DNA from: Euborellia annulipes
Lineage: Eukaryota > Arthropoda > Insecta > Dermaptera > Anisolabididae
Assembly (NCBI GenBank): GCA_023213315.1
Contig: JAKCPI010011663.1
Span: forward strand, 1 to 64,000
Reading direction: 5' to 3'
DNA: 64,000 nt
Made by a program: the position numbers and the translations under genes. Within the stretch, counting starts at the first letter, position 1, and each line of letters starts with the position of its first letter. The notes below the pieces were generated by a model, which was not told the origin of the DNA, did no database searches, and saw only the letters and a program-made list of their open reading frames with translations. This document shows, piece by piece, positions 43,196 to 53,376 of this stretch.

Positions 43196-43775
43196 TATCC
43201 GTTCCGTAAAATAAAAATTTTAAATTTTAAAACAAATCGAAAAAGAAGGGACACCCTAATAAGCATATTATATATAGGTAAGAGAAAGTAAAAATGTACA
43301 TTCTCCATTTAGCTTAGAAACTTTTTCAATATTTATACATATTTTATAAACAAGGATATCCTTTTACTTATCGAGATATCACTATAGAATTTCAATTACT
43401 CTCGACCAGGGGGCCTATTGTCAAAAAAATAGAAGGAATTAAATAAATACTTAATTCAGATAGGGATTTTGAATGTATCTTCAGTTTTGAATGCAGATTA
43501 AGATATTAAAGTGTGAAGCCTGTGGACTTATATCTTGAAAACGGATGCCATAATCAAGTTGAAATTTGATATATGAGGGCGTTCGAGTATATGCTCTCTG
43601 TATACCAGTATAATGTATAAACTTGAGACAGTCAGCAGACTTGATTAGATTTTGGGCACGATCAGTTTCAAATTATAAAAATAAAGGCAAACGCGCACTA
43701 ATTCTGAGCGTCAACAATATAATATAATAAATAACTTCACGAAGCAAATTGACTAAATTTTATAACATTCAAAGT

Positions 43776-43997
43776 TAAAGTTATCGCGTAGCCAGGAATT
43801 ATTTCCAGGCAATCCTAAATCCTAATCCACTCCTCCCAAATGAACAAATTTTCAAGAATATATAAAATATTTTTTATAATTTGTTACATTTGGGCTTTAC
43901 ACACCATATATATCTCTTCATTTATATTTTTTCGGAACCTCGGGGGTGGAGTGGAGGGGTGTTTGGGCCGTTACCCCTTCGCTTGGCTATGGCCCTG
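43776..43997. mobile_element. Probable hAT-type MITE
   Basis: The right end, read inverted, is CAGGGCCATAGCCAAGCG. The left end is diverged but keeps CGCGTAGCCAGG. The flanks TTCAAAGT and TTCAAAAT differ at one of eight positions. Confidence 0.5.
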
Positions 43998-44005
43998 TTC
44001 AAAAT

Positions 44006-44562
44006 TGACAAGAAACAAAATCCAATGGTATTTAATTGAATTGAAACCAAACAATATCTTTGTGAATATAATAAAAAAAATAAACATTTGGCAATTTTTG
44101 TACCGAACTGGCTGGAGGTTGAAACGCCGACAGTTAAATCTGCTTTTCTTGGAAGAGTCCAATCCCTCCATTGCAGAAAATTAAGTATTATTTATTATCT
44201 ACTAGGCGGAATGCAGGGCTTCGCCCCTGGACTCCCTTGCCGGGCAAGTCTATTACCAATTTAATATGCACTCATGCATAAATACAGTTTTCTCCTTTAT
44301 AAAGGGGTTTCATACCCCAAATCTTTTCTTCTTGAATATTTCTTTTAGGATTGCACGTCCTAGATGTTAACTGCTTAGGGTCAAATGTGGGTGCCTGGGG
44401 ACACCTTTCTCTATTTATGTTTCCCAAAACATTTAAGAGATTCAAATTATTAATATTTCTATATTACTCATTTCAAATTCTAAATGTGTATTTAATTTGA
44501 AATATAATAGATTCATTGAATATTTTGAATTTGTATAGAACAGATCATTTTTCCTCTTTCAT
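44006..44562. other. Intron DNA, nothing recognised
   Basis: A short GC patch (44210-44255, GGGCTTCGCCCCTGGACTCC) is of unknown origin. Confidence 0.35.
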
Positions 44563-45140
44563 TTTTACTTTCTCTTACCTATATATGTATATGTATAGAG
44601 AGAGAAAGTATTGGATTCATGTCAAAAATTCGATGTCAAGGTTTTGATAGAAATATACGTTTGAGGTCCCCTGAAACCAAATAAGTGGTTTTCACATCAT
44701 GGTCTGTCTGTGAACAAAATATCTCAAGAACCAAATGAGCTAGACGATTGAAATTTTATATTTAAGTTACGTGACACGAAGCTTTTGAACAAAATCGAAT
44801 TGTACTTTTTCAGTTTTTTTTCGATTTTATCGAAATTCGCTCTAAAGATTTTGATTAAAATCCAAAAATCAATTATTTTTTAGATTCTCTTTGAAATGTA
44901 TATTCTTATTTCGCCTTCAAAATTGTTTACTTTACTCTTGAACTTGATAGGGGAAGAGGAGAAATGGTTGCCATGGTAACAAAATATAAATATTTTTATA
45001 TCTTGAATTCTAATATATCGGCGAAACTAAATATATCTCGAAACAAAAAAATCTGCTGTGACAAGCACAAAACACAACTTTTGATTACCGATGGTTAGAG
45101 AAAGCCGTGTGCTGTGCGACCATCACACCATAATAGATTT
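44563..45140 (+). repeat. Family A repeat, near complete, hairpin-ending variant
   Basis: Start hairpin, GTCAAAAATTCGATGTC, TATCTCAAGAACCAAATG, GAAGCTTTTGAACAAAATCG, TCAATTATTTTTTAGATTC, X-box-like GTTGCCATGGTAAC (44967-44980) and terminal hairpin 45044-45140, whose arms have several mismatches. Confidence 0.85.
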
Positions 45141-45244
45141 ATTATATGCCGGTCTATACGAGTAAATCTGTTTATATAAATGGAATAAATATGAATAAAT
45201 TTTGAGTTTATACTTGCTTGAAGTTGTTGTTGTGATGTGATTAT

Positions 45245-45375
45245 AATAGAGATCAGCCAAATTGGAATGCTTGAGGTTAAAAAAGACGTTTTGGCCAAAT
45301 AAATCCAGGCCGAAACGTCTTATTCAGGGAGTTTTATTGAACATAGAGCATTCCAATTTAGCAGATATCTCCATA
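45245..45375. repeat. Fragment of the 28.1-kb hammerhead foldback family
   Basis: ATCAGCCAAATTGGAATGC at the left and GAGCATTCCAATTTAGCAG at the right match the outer arms at 28068 and 28739. Inside, GGCC...GGCCGAAACGTCTTATT remains but CTGAAGA is deleted. Confidence 0.7.
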
Positions 45376-45449
45376 TCTCTATTATAATTTAAGTTTTTAC
45401 TAAATAATGAAAGGTCATTCATTATCAACCATAGTTTTTTTGAGTAAAA

Positions 45450-45860
45450 TGTTTGGCCAGAGTGTGTGATTAAGAGAGAGAGGAGAGCACCTGGCAGCCA
45501 TGTGGTGGTGGTGGTGATGGGGTGATGCCTGGCCAGGACCAGGACCAGGACCAGGGCCAGGGCCAGGGGTAGGCGTGCTGGCGTGACGGGCGCATCACGC
45601 GTTGCGCTGCGAAGCGCTCGCGCGGAGAACTCAGCCAACCAACATCACCAGCACCAAGGGTCAATACTTGGCTTTTACCTTGAGGAACTTATGCCACTGA
45701 ATCCGTAATCAATGCCATTTCGCTCTCCTCTCTGGCTCTCTTCACTTTTTCTCTCTCTCTTCCTCTCAATCGATACACTTACTCCTTCTACAAAAACTAA
45801 AAATAAAATATATTTTCTCATCTCTCTCCCTTTCTCTCTACTCGATAGCCTAACAAAAAC
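45450..45860. other. CpG-rich island inside the intron
   Basis: 45480-45660 is strongly GC-rich, with CCAGGA hexamer repeats (45534-45570), a GTG trinucleotide run and a CpG-dense stretch at 45575-45630. It is followed by CT-rich sequence. It matches no repeat in the window. It is a candidate enhancer or alternative promoter. Confidence 0.45.
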
Positions 45861-46134
45861 ATCAGGTCAATAATATAATTATATTTATAATTACAAACAC
45901 TAACAAATTCAAGGAAAAAAATATTATTTTGCACAGGCATTGCTCCAGCTTATTCATATTAGGGGAGCAAACTATTAGTATACCACAGGTATACTAATTT
46001 TTTGCTTGAGATTGTTTACACCCTTTTATATATTTGGGTTGAGCTGAAAAATCAGTTGTAAATTACGCGTCGAATAAGTGCAAACGAGGGATATTGTTGA
46101 AATCAAAGCTCAAAAAGTGCCATTTTGTAGAAAT

Positions 46135-46725
46135 TTTTACTTTCTCTTACCTATATATGTAGAGAGAAAGTATTGGATTCATGACAAAAATTCAATGTCG
46201 AGATTTTGATGGATTTTCACGTTTTGAGGTCCCCTGAGTCCAAAAAAGTGGTTTTCGCCACATGGTCTGTCTTTATGTGTGTGTGTGTGTGTGTGTCTGT
46301 CTGAACAAAATATCTCAAGAACGAAAAGTGCTAGGAGTTGGAATTTAACAATGCTTTCGAAAAAAAAAATCGACCAAAGAATACCACAGTAGTACTTTAC
46401 TGATGTACTTTTCAGTTTTTTCGAATTTCTCAAAATTCGATTTAGATTAAAATTCAAAAATCAATTATTTTTTAGATTCTCTTTAAAATGTATATTTTCA
46501 TTTTGTCCTCAAAATTGTTTGAAGCACACTTGATGATGAAGAGGAGAAATGGTTGCCATGGTAGCAAAATAGGCCTATAAATTTTATATCTTGAATTCTA
46601 ATATATCGGCGGAAACTAAATAAAAGCGACACAAAAACTGGTGTGGCAAGCACAGAGCACAACTTTCTCTTACCAAATGTAAGAGAAAGTTGTGTGCTGT
46701 GCCACCGATCACACCAGAGTTTTTA
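46135..46725 (+). repeat. Family A repeat, near complete, hairpin-ending variant
   Basis: Start TACTTTCTCTTACCTATATA, TG microsatellite at 46277-46300, AGTACTTTACTGATGTAC, X-box-like GTTGCCATGGTAGC (46552-46565) and hairpin 46631-46724 with arms pairing through AACTTTCTCTTAC. Confidence 0.85.
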
Positions 46726-47163
46726 AATTCAATCTTAATCCTTGTTCGAATTAATCGACCTCTCTAATAAAAGTCGAATAGAACATTTTTTTTCTAAAAA
46801 AAGGCATTTTTTTTTAAATGAATTTTAACAATTAAATAATTTAATCTTCGCCAAGGGTGAAAAGAATAGAATACAATGGCTATATTATTTTAGATCGCAT
46901 TGTGATATTGACAGTGGACAGCGAAAAACCAACCCTTTGTCGTCATCTGTCAACCCTTCTGTCTGTCCATTTTGTTGCCAATTACGGGGCCATCTAATTT
47001 ACTTTTCCCTCACTTTCTCATAAGATGGCTTTATACAGTATTTATTAATAATAAAATCAGTAAAATTATATTATTTCGACCGATCGGGGGAAGAGAAGCC
47101 AGCGGGGGGTGAACGCACCTTGTCCCGCCCTTTCTAATAAAAACCCCTAAAAACCATTACTCA
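46726..47163. other. Intron DNA, nothing recognised
   Basis: No feature is supportable. Confidence 0.35.
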
Positions 47164-47470
47164 TGTCTAGGGCTGTGCAAATTAATCGATCATTCACCGA
47201 TTATTTTCTTAAAAAATAATCGATTATTTAAAAAAATCGATTAATCGATTATTTCTATTATTTTTAATAATCGATTATTTTTGGGAAATGCGTTTGAAAA
47301 GATGGGATGAGATCGTATACAAAAAAAGGTCAAATGATTTTCGCTAGAGGGAAAAATGAAAAATTTACTAAAGAAAAAAAAGGTATAATCGATTATTTTG
47401 TCATCTGTTCGGATCCAATAATCGATTAATCGGAATAATCGATTATTTTTTTCCATAATCGAACACCTCG
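47164..47470. repeat. Element dense in AATCGATTA palindromes
   Basis: AATCGATTA-type motifs occur about eight times, clustered at 47180-47275 and 47388-47462, around an unrelated centre. The flanks AGGGCTGTGCAAATTAATCG and CGATTATGGAAAA-like complement suggest an inverted-repeat element, but its ends are not certain. Confidence 0.55.
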
Positions 47471-47734
47471 ACTCATGTCCTTCCTAGATCTGATTGGTTG
47501 AGTTGTTAGAATAAAGAGACCAATTGATGATGATTTAAGGTGTGGCTTTCAAAGTGTCATTTTATTGTTTTATGATCGATGGGAGGAGACTTCTTTATTT
47601 TTAAATATATTCCACCACTTTTTTTTTATTCAAAATGGCGTTCTATGCAAAATTAAACATGTCTGACTGGCTAGGGGATATAAATGAAAGGACCGGCTCA
47701 GTGATCAGGGAGAAAGGGGGGGGGGGGGCAATTT
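47471..47734. other. Intron DNA with poly-G run
   Basis: A run of at least 12 G lies near 47706-47718. Otherwise nothing is recognised. Confidence 0.4.
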
Positions 47735-48140
47735 TATTAGCAAATTTATCGTAGTTTAAGGGTTTCTGGATTTCTCCAATGAGCAAGCAGCTAGTAGTTT
47801 TTTTATTTATTAATGTGCCAGAGCCGATGTTTTGGGCGCACAGCGGATACAATTAAACATAATATTTACACAAGCCATTGTCAATATATTGATCCTCCAG
47901 TGGTGTGAGAAAAAAATTATTAATTTTCATAGGATTTATTAAATTAATAGTCTTTTGTCAAAATGGCCACTGGGAGATCAGTATATTGACAATTGCTTGG
48001 GAAAATATTATGTTGAGTTGTCCCTGAAGATGGTCATATATGCGACCGAAACGTTGGGATTGATAAATATAAATTGAAAAACTACTAGCTGCTTGCTCAT
48101 TGGAGAAATCCAGAACCTTTAAACTACATTTTAAATTTAT
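47735..48140. repeat. Foldback element with one hammerhead-like motif
   Basis: Left arm GTAGTTTAAGGGTTTCTGG and TGAGCAAGCAGCTAGTAG (47753-47802) pair with 48080-48127. An inner pair, TTGTCAATATATTGATC and complement, is at 47878 and 47972. The motif is in the right arm only; the left arm has lost it. Confidence 0.78.
48019..48060 (+). ncRNA. Hammerhead ribozyme-like motif
   Basis: TCC/GGGA helix I (one wobble), CTGAAGA (48024-48030), extra T, helix II GGTC/GACC, GAAA (48048-48051), C-G, TT as UH. H = U is allowed in hammerheads but usually slower than C. Confidence 0.55.
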
Positions 48141-48446
48141 CGTATGTGATGTGTACACGTAATTATTTTTTATTATTTGGATTCCCTAGCAAGATCCCTG
48201 ATTATTTACTTGCTCTCGTGCACGCAGACACAGACACCTCGAAGCCAACACGACTATCTCCTTCTGTGTTCATTTCAAGTTAACGAACTAGTCCTATTTC
48301 TAATCGCTTTTGGTGGAACACTTACATAAAGAGACGAGGATAAATGTTAGCTCGTTAATGTGCTTGTATGGTCGCCAAACTCCTGGGCGTTAGGAAGTTT
48401 TATGATCGTTTCTTTTTATTCAGGCGTATGTATATCTACATACTTT
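48141..48446. other. Intron DNA, nothing recognised
   Basis: No feature is supportable. Confidence 0.35.
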
Positions 48447-48448
48447 AT

Positions 48449-48690
48449 CAGGGGCGTATATAGAAATTTTTTCGGGGGGGGGGGCCGAACTCAAAAATTT
48501 TTCTGAGGAAAATTTTTTTTAAGAAACTATATTTTTTTCACACGAAATTTTTTGCGGAACATTTTTTCTTTGCGGAACCAAAGTTGTCATGCCTGCGGAA
48601 AAATTTGTTGCGCTGATATCTTTATTTTAAATTTTTAGGGGTTTGGTTTTTTTTTTTGGGGCCCCCCCCCTTCCTCCTAATAATGCATTT
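48449..48690 (+). mobile_element. Possible hAT-type MITE, right end uncertain
   Basis: It begins CAGGGGCGTATATAG followed by poly-G, as in the other hAT-type MITEs, and has a poly-C run near 48661-48669. No matching inverted end or target duplication was found. Confidence 0.4.
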
Positions 48691-49404
48691 AAAAAAGATA
48701 ATTAATATTATCTTTAAAAAAAAAATAAAAAAAATTATTCAGATTATTGTTAATAATTGATTTTTTACAATTTTTGAGAAACTTTTTTTTAATAGTTTAT
48801 AAAGAATTGAACTCTCACCTTCCTATAGTATAACAAAAGTTCATATTCTCAGAAATATATTAATTTTTTACCTCAAGCAGTAATTCGATTAAATTTTTCG
48901 GAAAATAATTATTTTTATTATATATTTTTACAGTTAATTTTTAAATATAATAATATTTCGGCTATTCATTCTTTAGGAAATAAAATTATATATTTTATTA
49001 TAATAATTAATTAATGGAATTAATTTCCAATAATCTTTGAGATTATTTAATATATTTATTAATTTTGTTACCTCAAAAGGTCACTATGATTAAAACAATT
49101 AATATACCAGTATGAAGCTAGTCCTATTTAAAAGAAATTTTAAATAGTTAGACACTCTATTTATAATTTTTCTTGAGTTGAATGGCTGTAGAGATTCAAT
49201 CAGAAGAAAGGGAAGGGAACAGCAGCCAGGTGAAATAAAAAAGCTTTATATTTCGTTGCCGACGTTTCGGGAGGGGGGGGGGAGAATTTATTTATTTTTT
49301 CTCCTAGTTTCTCTGGCCCTTAAAAATCAAATTATTTATAAAAAAGAAAATCCATATTTTGTTAAAGTAGTTAATTCTAAAATCATCAACCTAGCGGACA
49401 ACAT
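48691..49404. other. AT-rich intron DNA
   Basis: A partial CCGACGTTTCGGGAGG (49257-49273) with a following G run may be a hammerhead remnant. Otherwise nothing is recognised. Confidence 0.35.
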
Positions 49405-49407
49405 TTT

Positions 49408-49520
49408 AAAAAATTGGTGTGACTAATCGCACAGCACTAAATTTTCTCTTACTCTTCGGTAAGTGCAGGTCACACCAGATTTTTTTGTGTGGCGATATAT
49501 TTAGTTTTCCATAGCATCTT
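49408..49520 (+). repeat. Family A terminal hairpin, shortened
   Basis: TTGGTGTGACTAATCGCACAGC pairs with the right arm around TCTTCGGTAAG; the right arm is missing the GAGAAAGTTGTG segment. GATATATTTAGTTTTCC follows as in other copies. Confidence 0.7.
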
Positions 49521-49611
49521 GGTTATTTTGACCATTTGCAAAAAAATCAAAATATCCATAGGCCGGTACTAAAATAAAATAATTAATTACAAAATAGAAC
49601 TTGTTATGCAT

Positions 49612-49655
49612 GGGCCCTGAGGATGAGTGCGACACGCATCCGAAACGTCGTAAAT
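49612..49655 (+). ncRNA. Hammerhead-like motif, weak helix I
   Basis: CTGAGGA (49617-49623), extra T, helix II GA(G)TGCG/CGCATC with a one-base bulge, then GAAACGTC (49642-49649). Helix I has only one or two pairs. Confidence 0.42.
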
Positions 49656-52470
49656 TGGCTTCCGTCCCTTTCTTCTATTTATAATCTACTGTATATAAAA
49701 TTTATATGTTAATTTGTTTTTTAATTTAACTGAGTAAGAAAAACACAAAATGAGTGAGTTGACAAATAAATGACTTAACATTTTTTTTTGTGATCTTTAA
49801 AATTGAATTCATTTAATTCATTTTTGAATATATAATTTCCAATTCCATTATTTTTTTTAATTAAAATTTTCCATATAGATATTAAAATTGTTTATGAGTT
49901 TTACTCATCTAATTTTTAAAATTTTTTAAACGATATTTATTATATTATATATTTAATAATTTTGCCAATTAGCAAAAAAATCTTTTTAAAACTTGTCCAA
50001 TTTATTTAAAGACTGATTTTTTATACAGATTTAAAGATTCATTTTTTTTTTTTTTGACTTTTTACTATCATTGACTTTTAAAGGTAAATAGCCTATCAAA
50101 TTTAATGTTTATATTCATTATAGAATTTCAAGCACGATATTTAATATTTCATTTAATTAATTATTCTATTGATTTTTCTAATCCCAATCTCAATGTTTAC
50201 GCATAAAACGTGAATTTTAGATTTATTCCATTTAATATATCTAATTTCCGATTCAAATATTCAAATATTATTTTCATCCAATAAATTTGCCGATAAGTCT
50301 ATTTTTGTACCTTTTTTTTATCACATGACAGCTTTTTTAGACAAGGGATATTAGGTCAAGAGCATAAGCAACCCTCTATTTTTGTCGAAATCCTTTGATA
50401 GGACATTTCGGGCCATTAAAACATCGCTAGGCTGATCAAAGAAGAAATTTTATTTTAAGTATTTCACCCATATACCATTAAAAGATAAAAAAATCTTTAC
50501 GCTGTTTATATTTAATTTGATTATTTATTTAGTGAGGAATCCACAAGTACCGGTGTAAGAAGGGTTGGAGGTTCAGTATGCTGGTACATACATTTGAAAT
50601 ATTGACAAAAATTTTGTTTGATTTAATAATAAATATAAATAAATAATTAATATTTGTTAAGTGATAAAACATTTATTTTATTTCTGGGGGTAGGGGGAGG
50701 GGAAGGCGTCTTTTAATCAATTTATGATTTTAATCTCCTTTATTTATACAGGGTGTTTTTGAAATAGGCTGCCAAACTTCTGAAGTGGTTTCCTTGTATT
50801 CAAATAAAGTTTATAGCAGAGGTCCAAAAATGCTTCGTTTTCCCGCTAGGCGCCATTTTTTTTTACTAAATTTTTGTTTATCTGAATGGTTTGACTAATT
50901 ACGGTGAATTTTGGTATGGTACTTACTGAGGTAAAGTACTGGTGTTAAAAAAATATTTGAAGCAAAATGAATACCAGAAACGTTGATTAAGAGTGATTAT
51001 TTTATGAAGCAAGTAAAAAATCTAACTATCCTAATTTGTTTAAATTGATTGACTCATGTGATTTTTTTTTAAATTTGTAGTTTTCGAGCTATTTCAATTC
51101 AAATTTCAAATAGGCGCGATCTTGAAAAATATAAGATAAGGTTGAGTTCCTTTACCTCAGTAAAGCGTGCCATTGGTTCGACCTCCCTGCCCTAGACTCA
51201 ACAAATGAGTATCTTACACTAAAATTGAACATCTGTATTAACTTTTGGAGTAAATACGCCAGCCGGAGATAGTACCTTATCCATATTCTGATAAAGTACC
51301 CTACATTATTTAAAAAATCTTTATTTATTCACGATTTTTCAAAAACTTAATGGCAACATCGATTCTTAGCTTCTCCTTTCAATAGATTCATATATTTATA
51401 AATTCATAAATATTAAATTAATTATTTTTATAGAAACCTATAATTTTTAATTTGGTTACGCGGAATCCTTAAGCGAGATTTGAGATATTCTGCTGATCTG
51501 AAAATCATAAAAGTGCATCTCGTGTTCTCTCGCCCACCATATGATAGGACAATAAGGAACGGAAAGCGCCCGAGGCTGCCCGGACCTCGGACGAGAGGTC
51601 ATTCTAATCCAGCTACTGATGACCGCGAAAGATCGTGCCAATAGGTCTCATCAATGTCTGGGGGAGTCTTAAATTACGTGCTCTGGTGGAGGTGCAGGGA
51701 GATAGAATCTCGGATAGACTGGGAGGCCTGAATGGACTTTAAAGATAAAAGTCGAGTATCCCCCCCCCCTCAATAAATTGGGTGACATAGTAGGTCTAGG
51801 TCTTTAATTGAATACGTCTCTGACAGAGTTAAATGTTTTTATCTGCAGATTTAATGTCCATATTAAAGAAATCCACGTACCATGGGATCACCTGCCTACG
51901 CCACCCCCATTAATCTCTAAAAGGGTTGAAGAGTGTGATACACTGTACGACATATTAGCGTGGTTTGGTCACACCAGGTTTGATTATTGTAGATAACAAT
52001 ACCCAAGACCTGGACAGTGTCTAACCAAGGAATCCGTTCACCGTGACATAAGAAACCTTGTGAATAATTATAAGTACTAAATTTTTTAAAACTAAAAAAT
52101 TACTTATTTATAAGTGAGTAGAGTAAGGAAAAAATTATTTATTTTAACTACCGAAATGGAAAATTGGCATTTGTTCTTTTTCGTTTCTCCCTAGAGATGG
52201 GTGACAAAGAATTGGCATTCAATTCACCCTAAGCTGATTTCATCCTTTGTTCTCCCTTGTGAACAATCGACCCTCACAATCTCACTAAATATATTATGCG
52301 CAACAAAAGAATTTAGAACAGCACGTCCTTTCAACCTTCTCTTTTATAACATATAAAAGCAATAATTATCATATGGCAGTTGTGTTTTTGATTAAAAGTA
52401 AATAAAATGTAAACACTAGTAAAAGATGGTTTACATGAATTGGATTGAAAACAAAATCTAAAGTGAAAAA
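49656..52470. other. Intron DNA, no firm feature
   Basis: AT-rich to about 50750. A possible element end, TACAGGGTGTTTTTGAAATAG, lies at 50747. 51450-52060 is less AT-rich, with a poly-C run (51758-51767) and a plus-strand frame ending at 51996 that I cannot assign to a family. Confidence 0.4.
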
Positions 52471-52643
52471 CAACTTTTTTTTTAAGGTCTTTTTCGGCAT
52501 CTAAGGTCATTTAGATTCCATCCCTATTTATTTCAAATGATTTGTAGTAAAATCAAATGAAATAAATTTTTCGGGAGGCGAACCCGGGACCCCGGCGCGA
52601 GAAGCTAGTGTCTTCTCTCTGAGCCACGGGTCAAGGGCTAAAA
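52471..52643 (-). mobile_element. SINE, near full length
   Basis: The T-run and AAGGTCTTTTTCGGCATC tail are followed by the CATTTAGATTCCATCCC block, the body, then GCGAACCCGGGACC (B box, minus) and CTCTGAGCCACGGGTCA (A box, minus). Orientation is opposite to the copy at 11000. Confidence 0.82.
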
Positions 52644-53376
52644 AAAAAACAATATAAATTAAAAAAAAAAATTGTTAAAAAAATTTAGTCGCTTATTATT
52701 GAGGAAGAAAAGTTCACTTATTAAGGAATTTGGGTAATCTAAGTTCCAGAACTTTGGTATGAACTTCTTTTTCAACACAAGATACATTCTTAAAAAATAT
52801 TTTTATTTTTTTTTTAAATATTTACAAAAATCAGAGTTATCGTGACGCACAGTTGTATTTCTAAAGTCCTTGGGTCGAATTCCAAAGGAATTATATAAAT
52901 AAATATTTTTAATAAAACAAACCATCAAGTAATGCATTACCCTCGTATTGATCTCCCATTCATCGGAATTCCTATTTATTTGTTATTTTTATTTAAAAAT
53001 TGCATCAACAAATTCTCCCTTCTATATTAATTTTTTCCTTCTGATATGAATTTTTCTGAAAACAAATTGATTTTTTTTACATAATTAATTTTATAAAGAC
53101 GGCTTTAGTTAACCGGAAACGTTGGTCGTTTACCGCGATTAATTCTAACTCCTAATCAAGTGTAAAAATATAAAGTTTTTAAAATGAACAAAGAAATAAA
53201 CTTGTTTAATAAACGTATATGCTTAGAGCTCTTAAGGAAATAACTTCTTTTTTTTATTGATATTAATAATAATAATAAAATCTAATTGTTCAATATTTTT
53301 GTCAAATGTTGATCATCCTTTTTACATACAACAACAATGAATTTATTTAAATATTTTCTTTTCTCTTTGATTGCAG
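52644..53376. other. Last part of mex-3 intron
   Basis: AT-rich. It ends with a polypyrimidine tract TATTTTCTTTTCTCTTTGAT before the acceptor CAG at 53374-53376. No other feature is recognised. Confidence 0.5.

Larger units (their letters stand above)
17799..53376 (+). other. mex-3: mex-3 intron, 35.6 kb, phase 1
   Basis: The donor is AAG|GTAGGA and the acceptor TCTCTTTGATTGCAG|GTTGC. It is filled with MITEs, SINEs, foldbacks and family A copies, with some GC-richer islands (about 20.8-21.6, 25.0-25.5, 27.4-27.9, 32.3-32.65 and 45.45-45.70 kb). No other KH or RING exon is recognisable inside it. Confidence 0.93.

Noticed and set aside
51808..51996. 62-codon frame after a possible splice acceptor
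   Set aside because: It looks slightly protein-like, but no family, partner exon or donor could be supported.
17799..53376. Search for Penelope-type reverse transcriptase, GIY-YIG, hAT, mariner or piggyBac transposase fragments
   Set aside because: No frame longer than about 115 codons in the intron shows any such motif; all elements appear non-autonomous.
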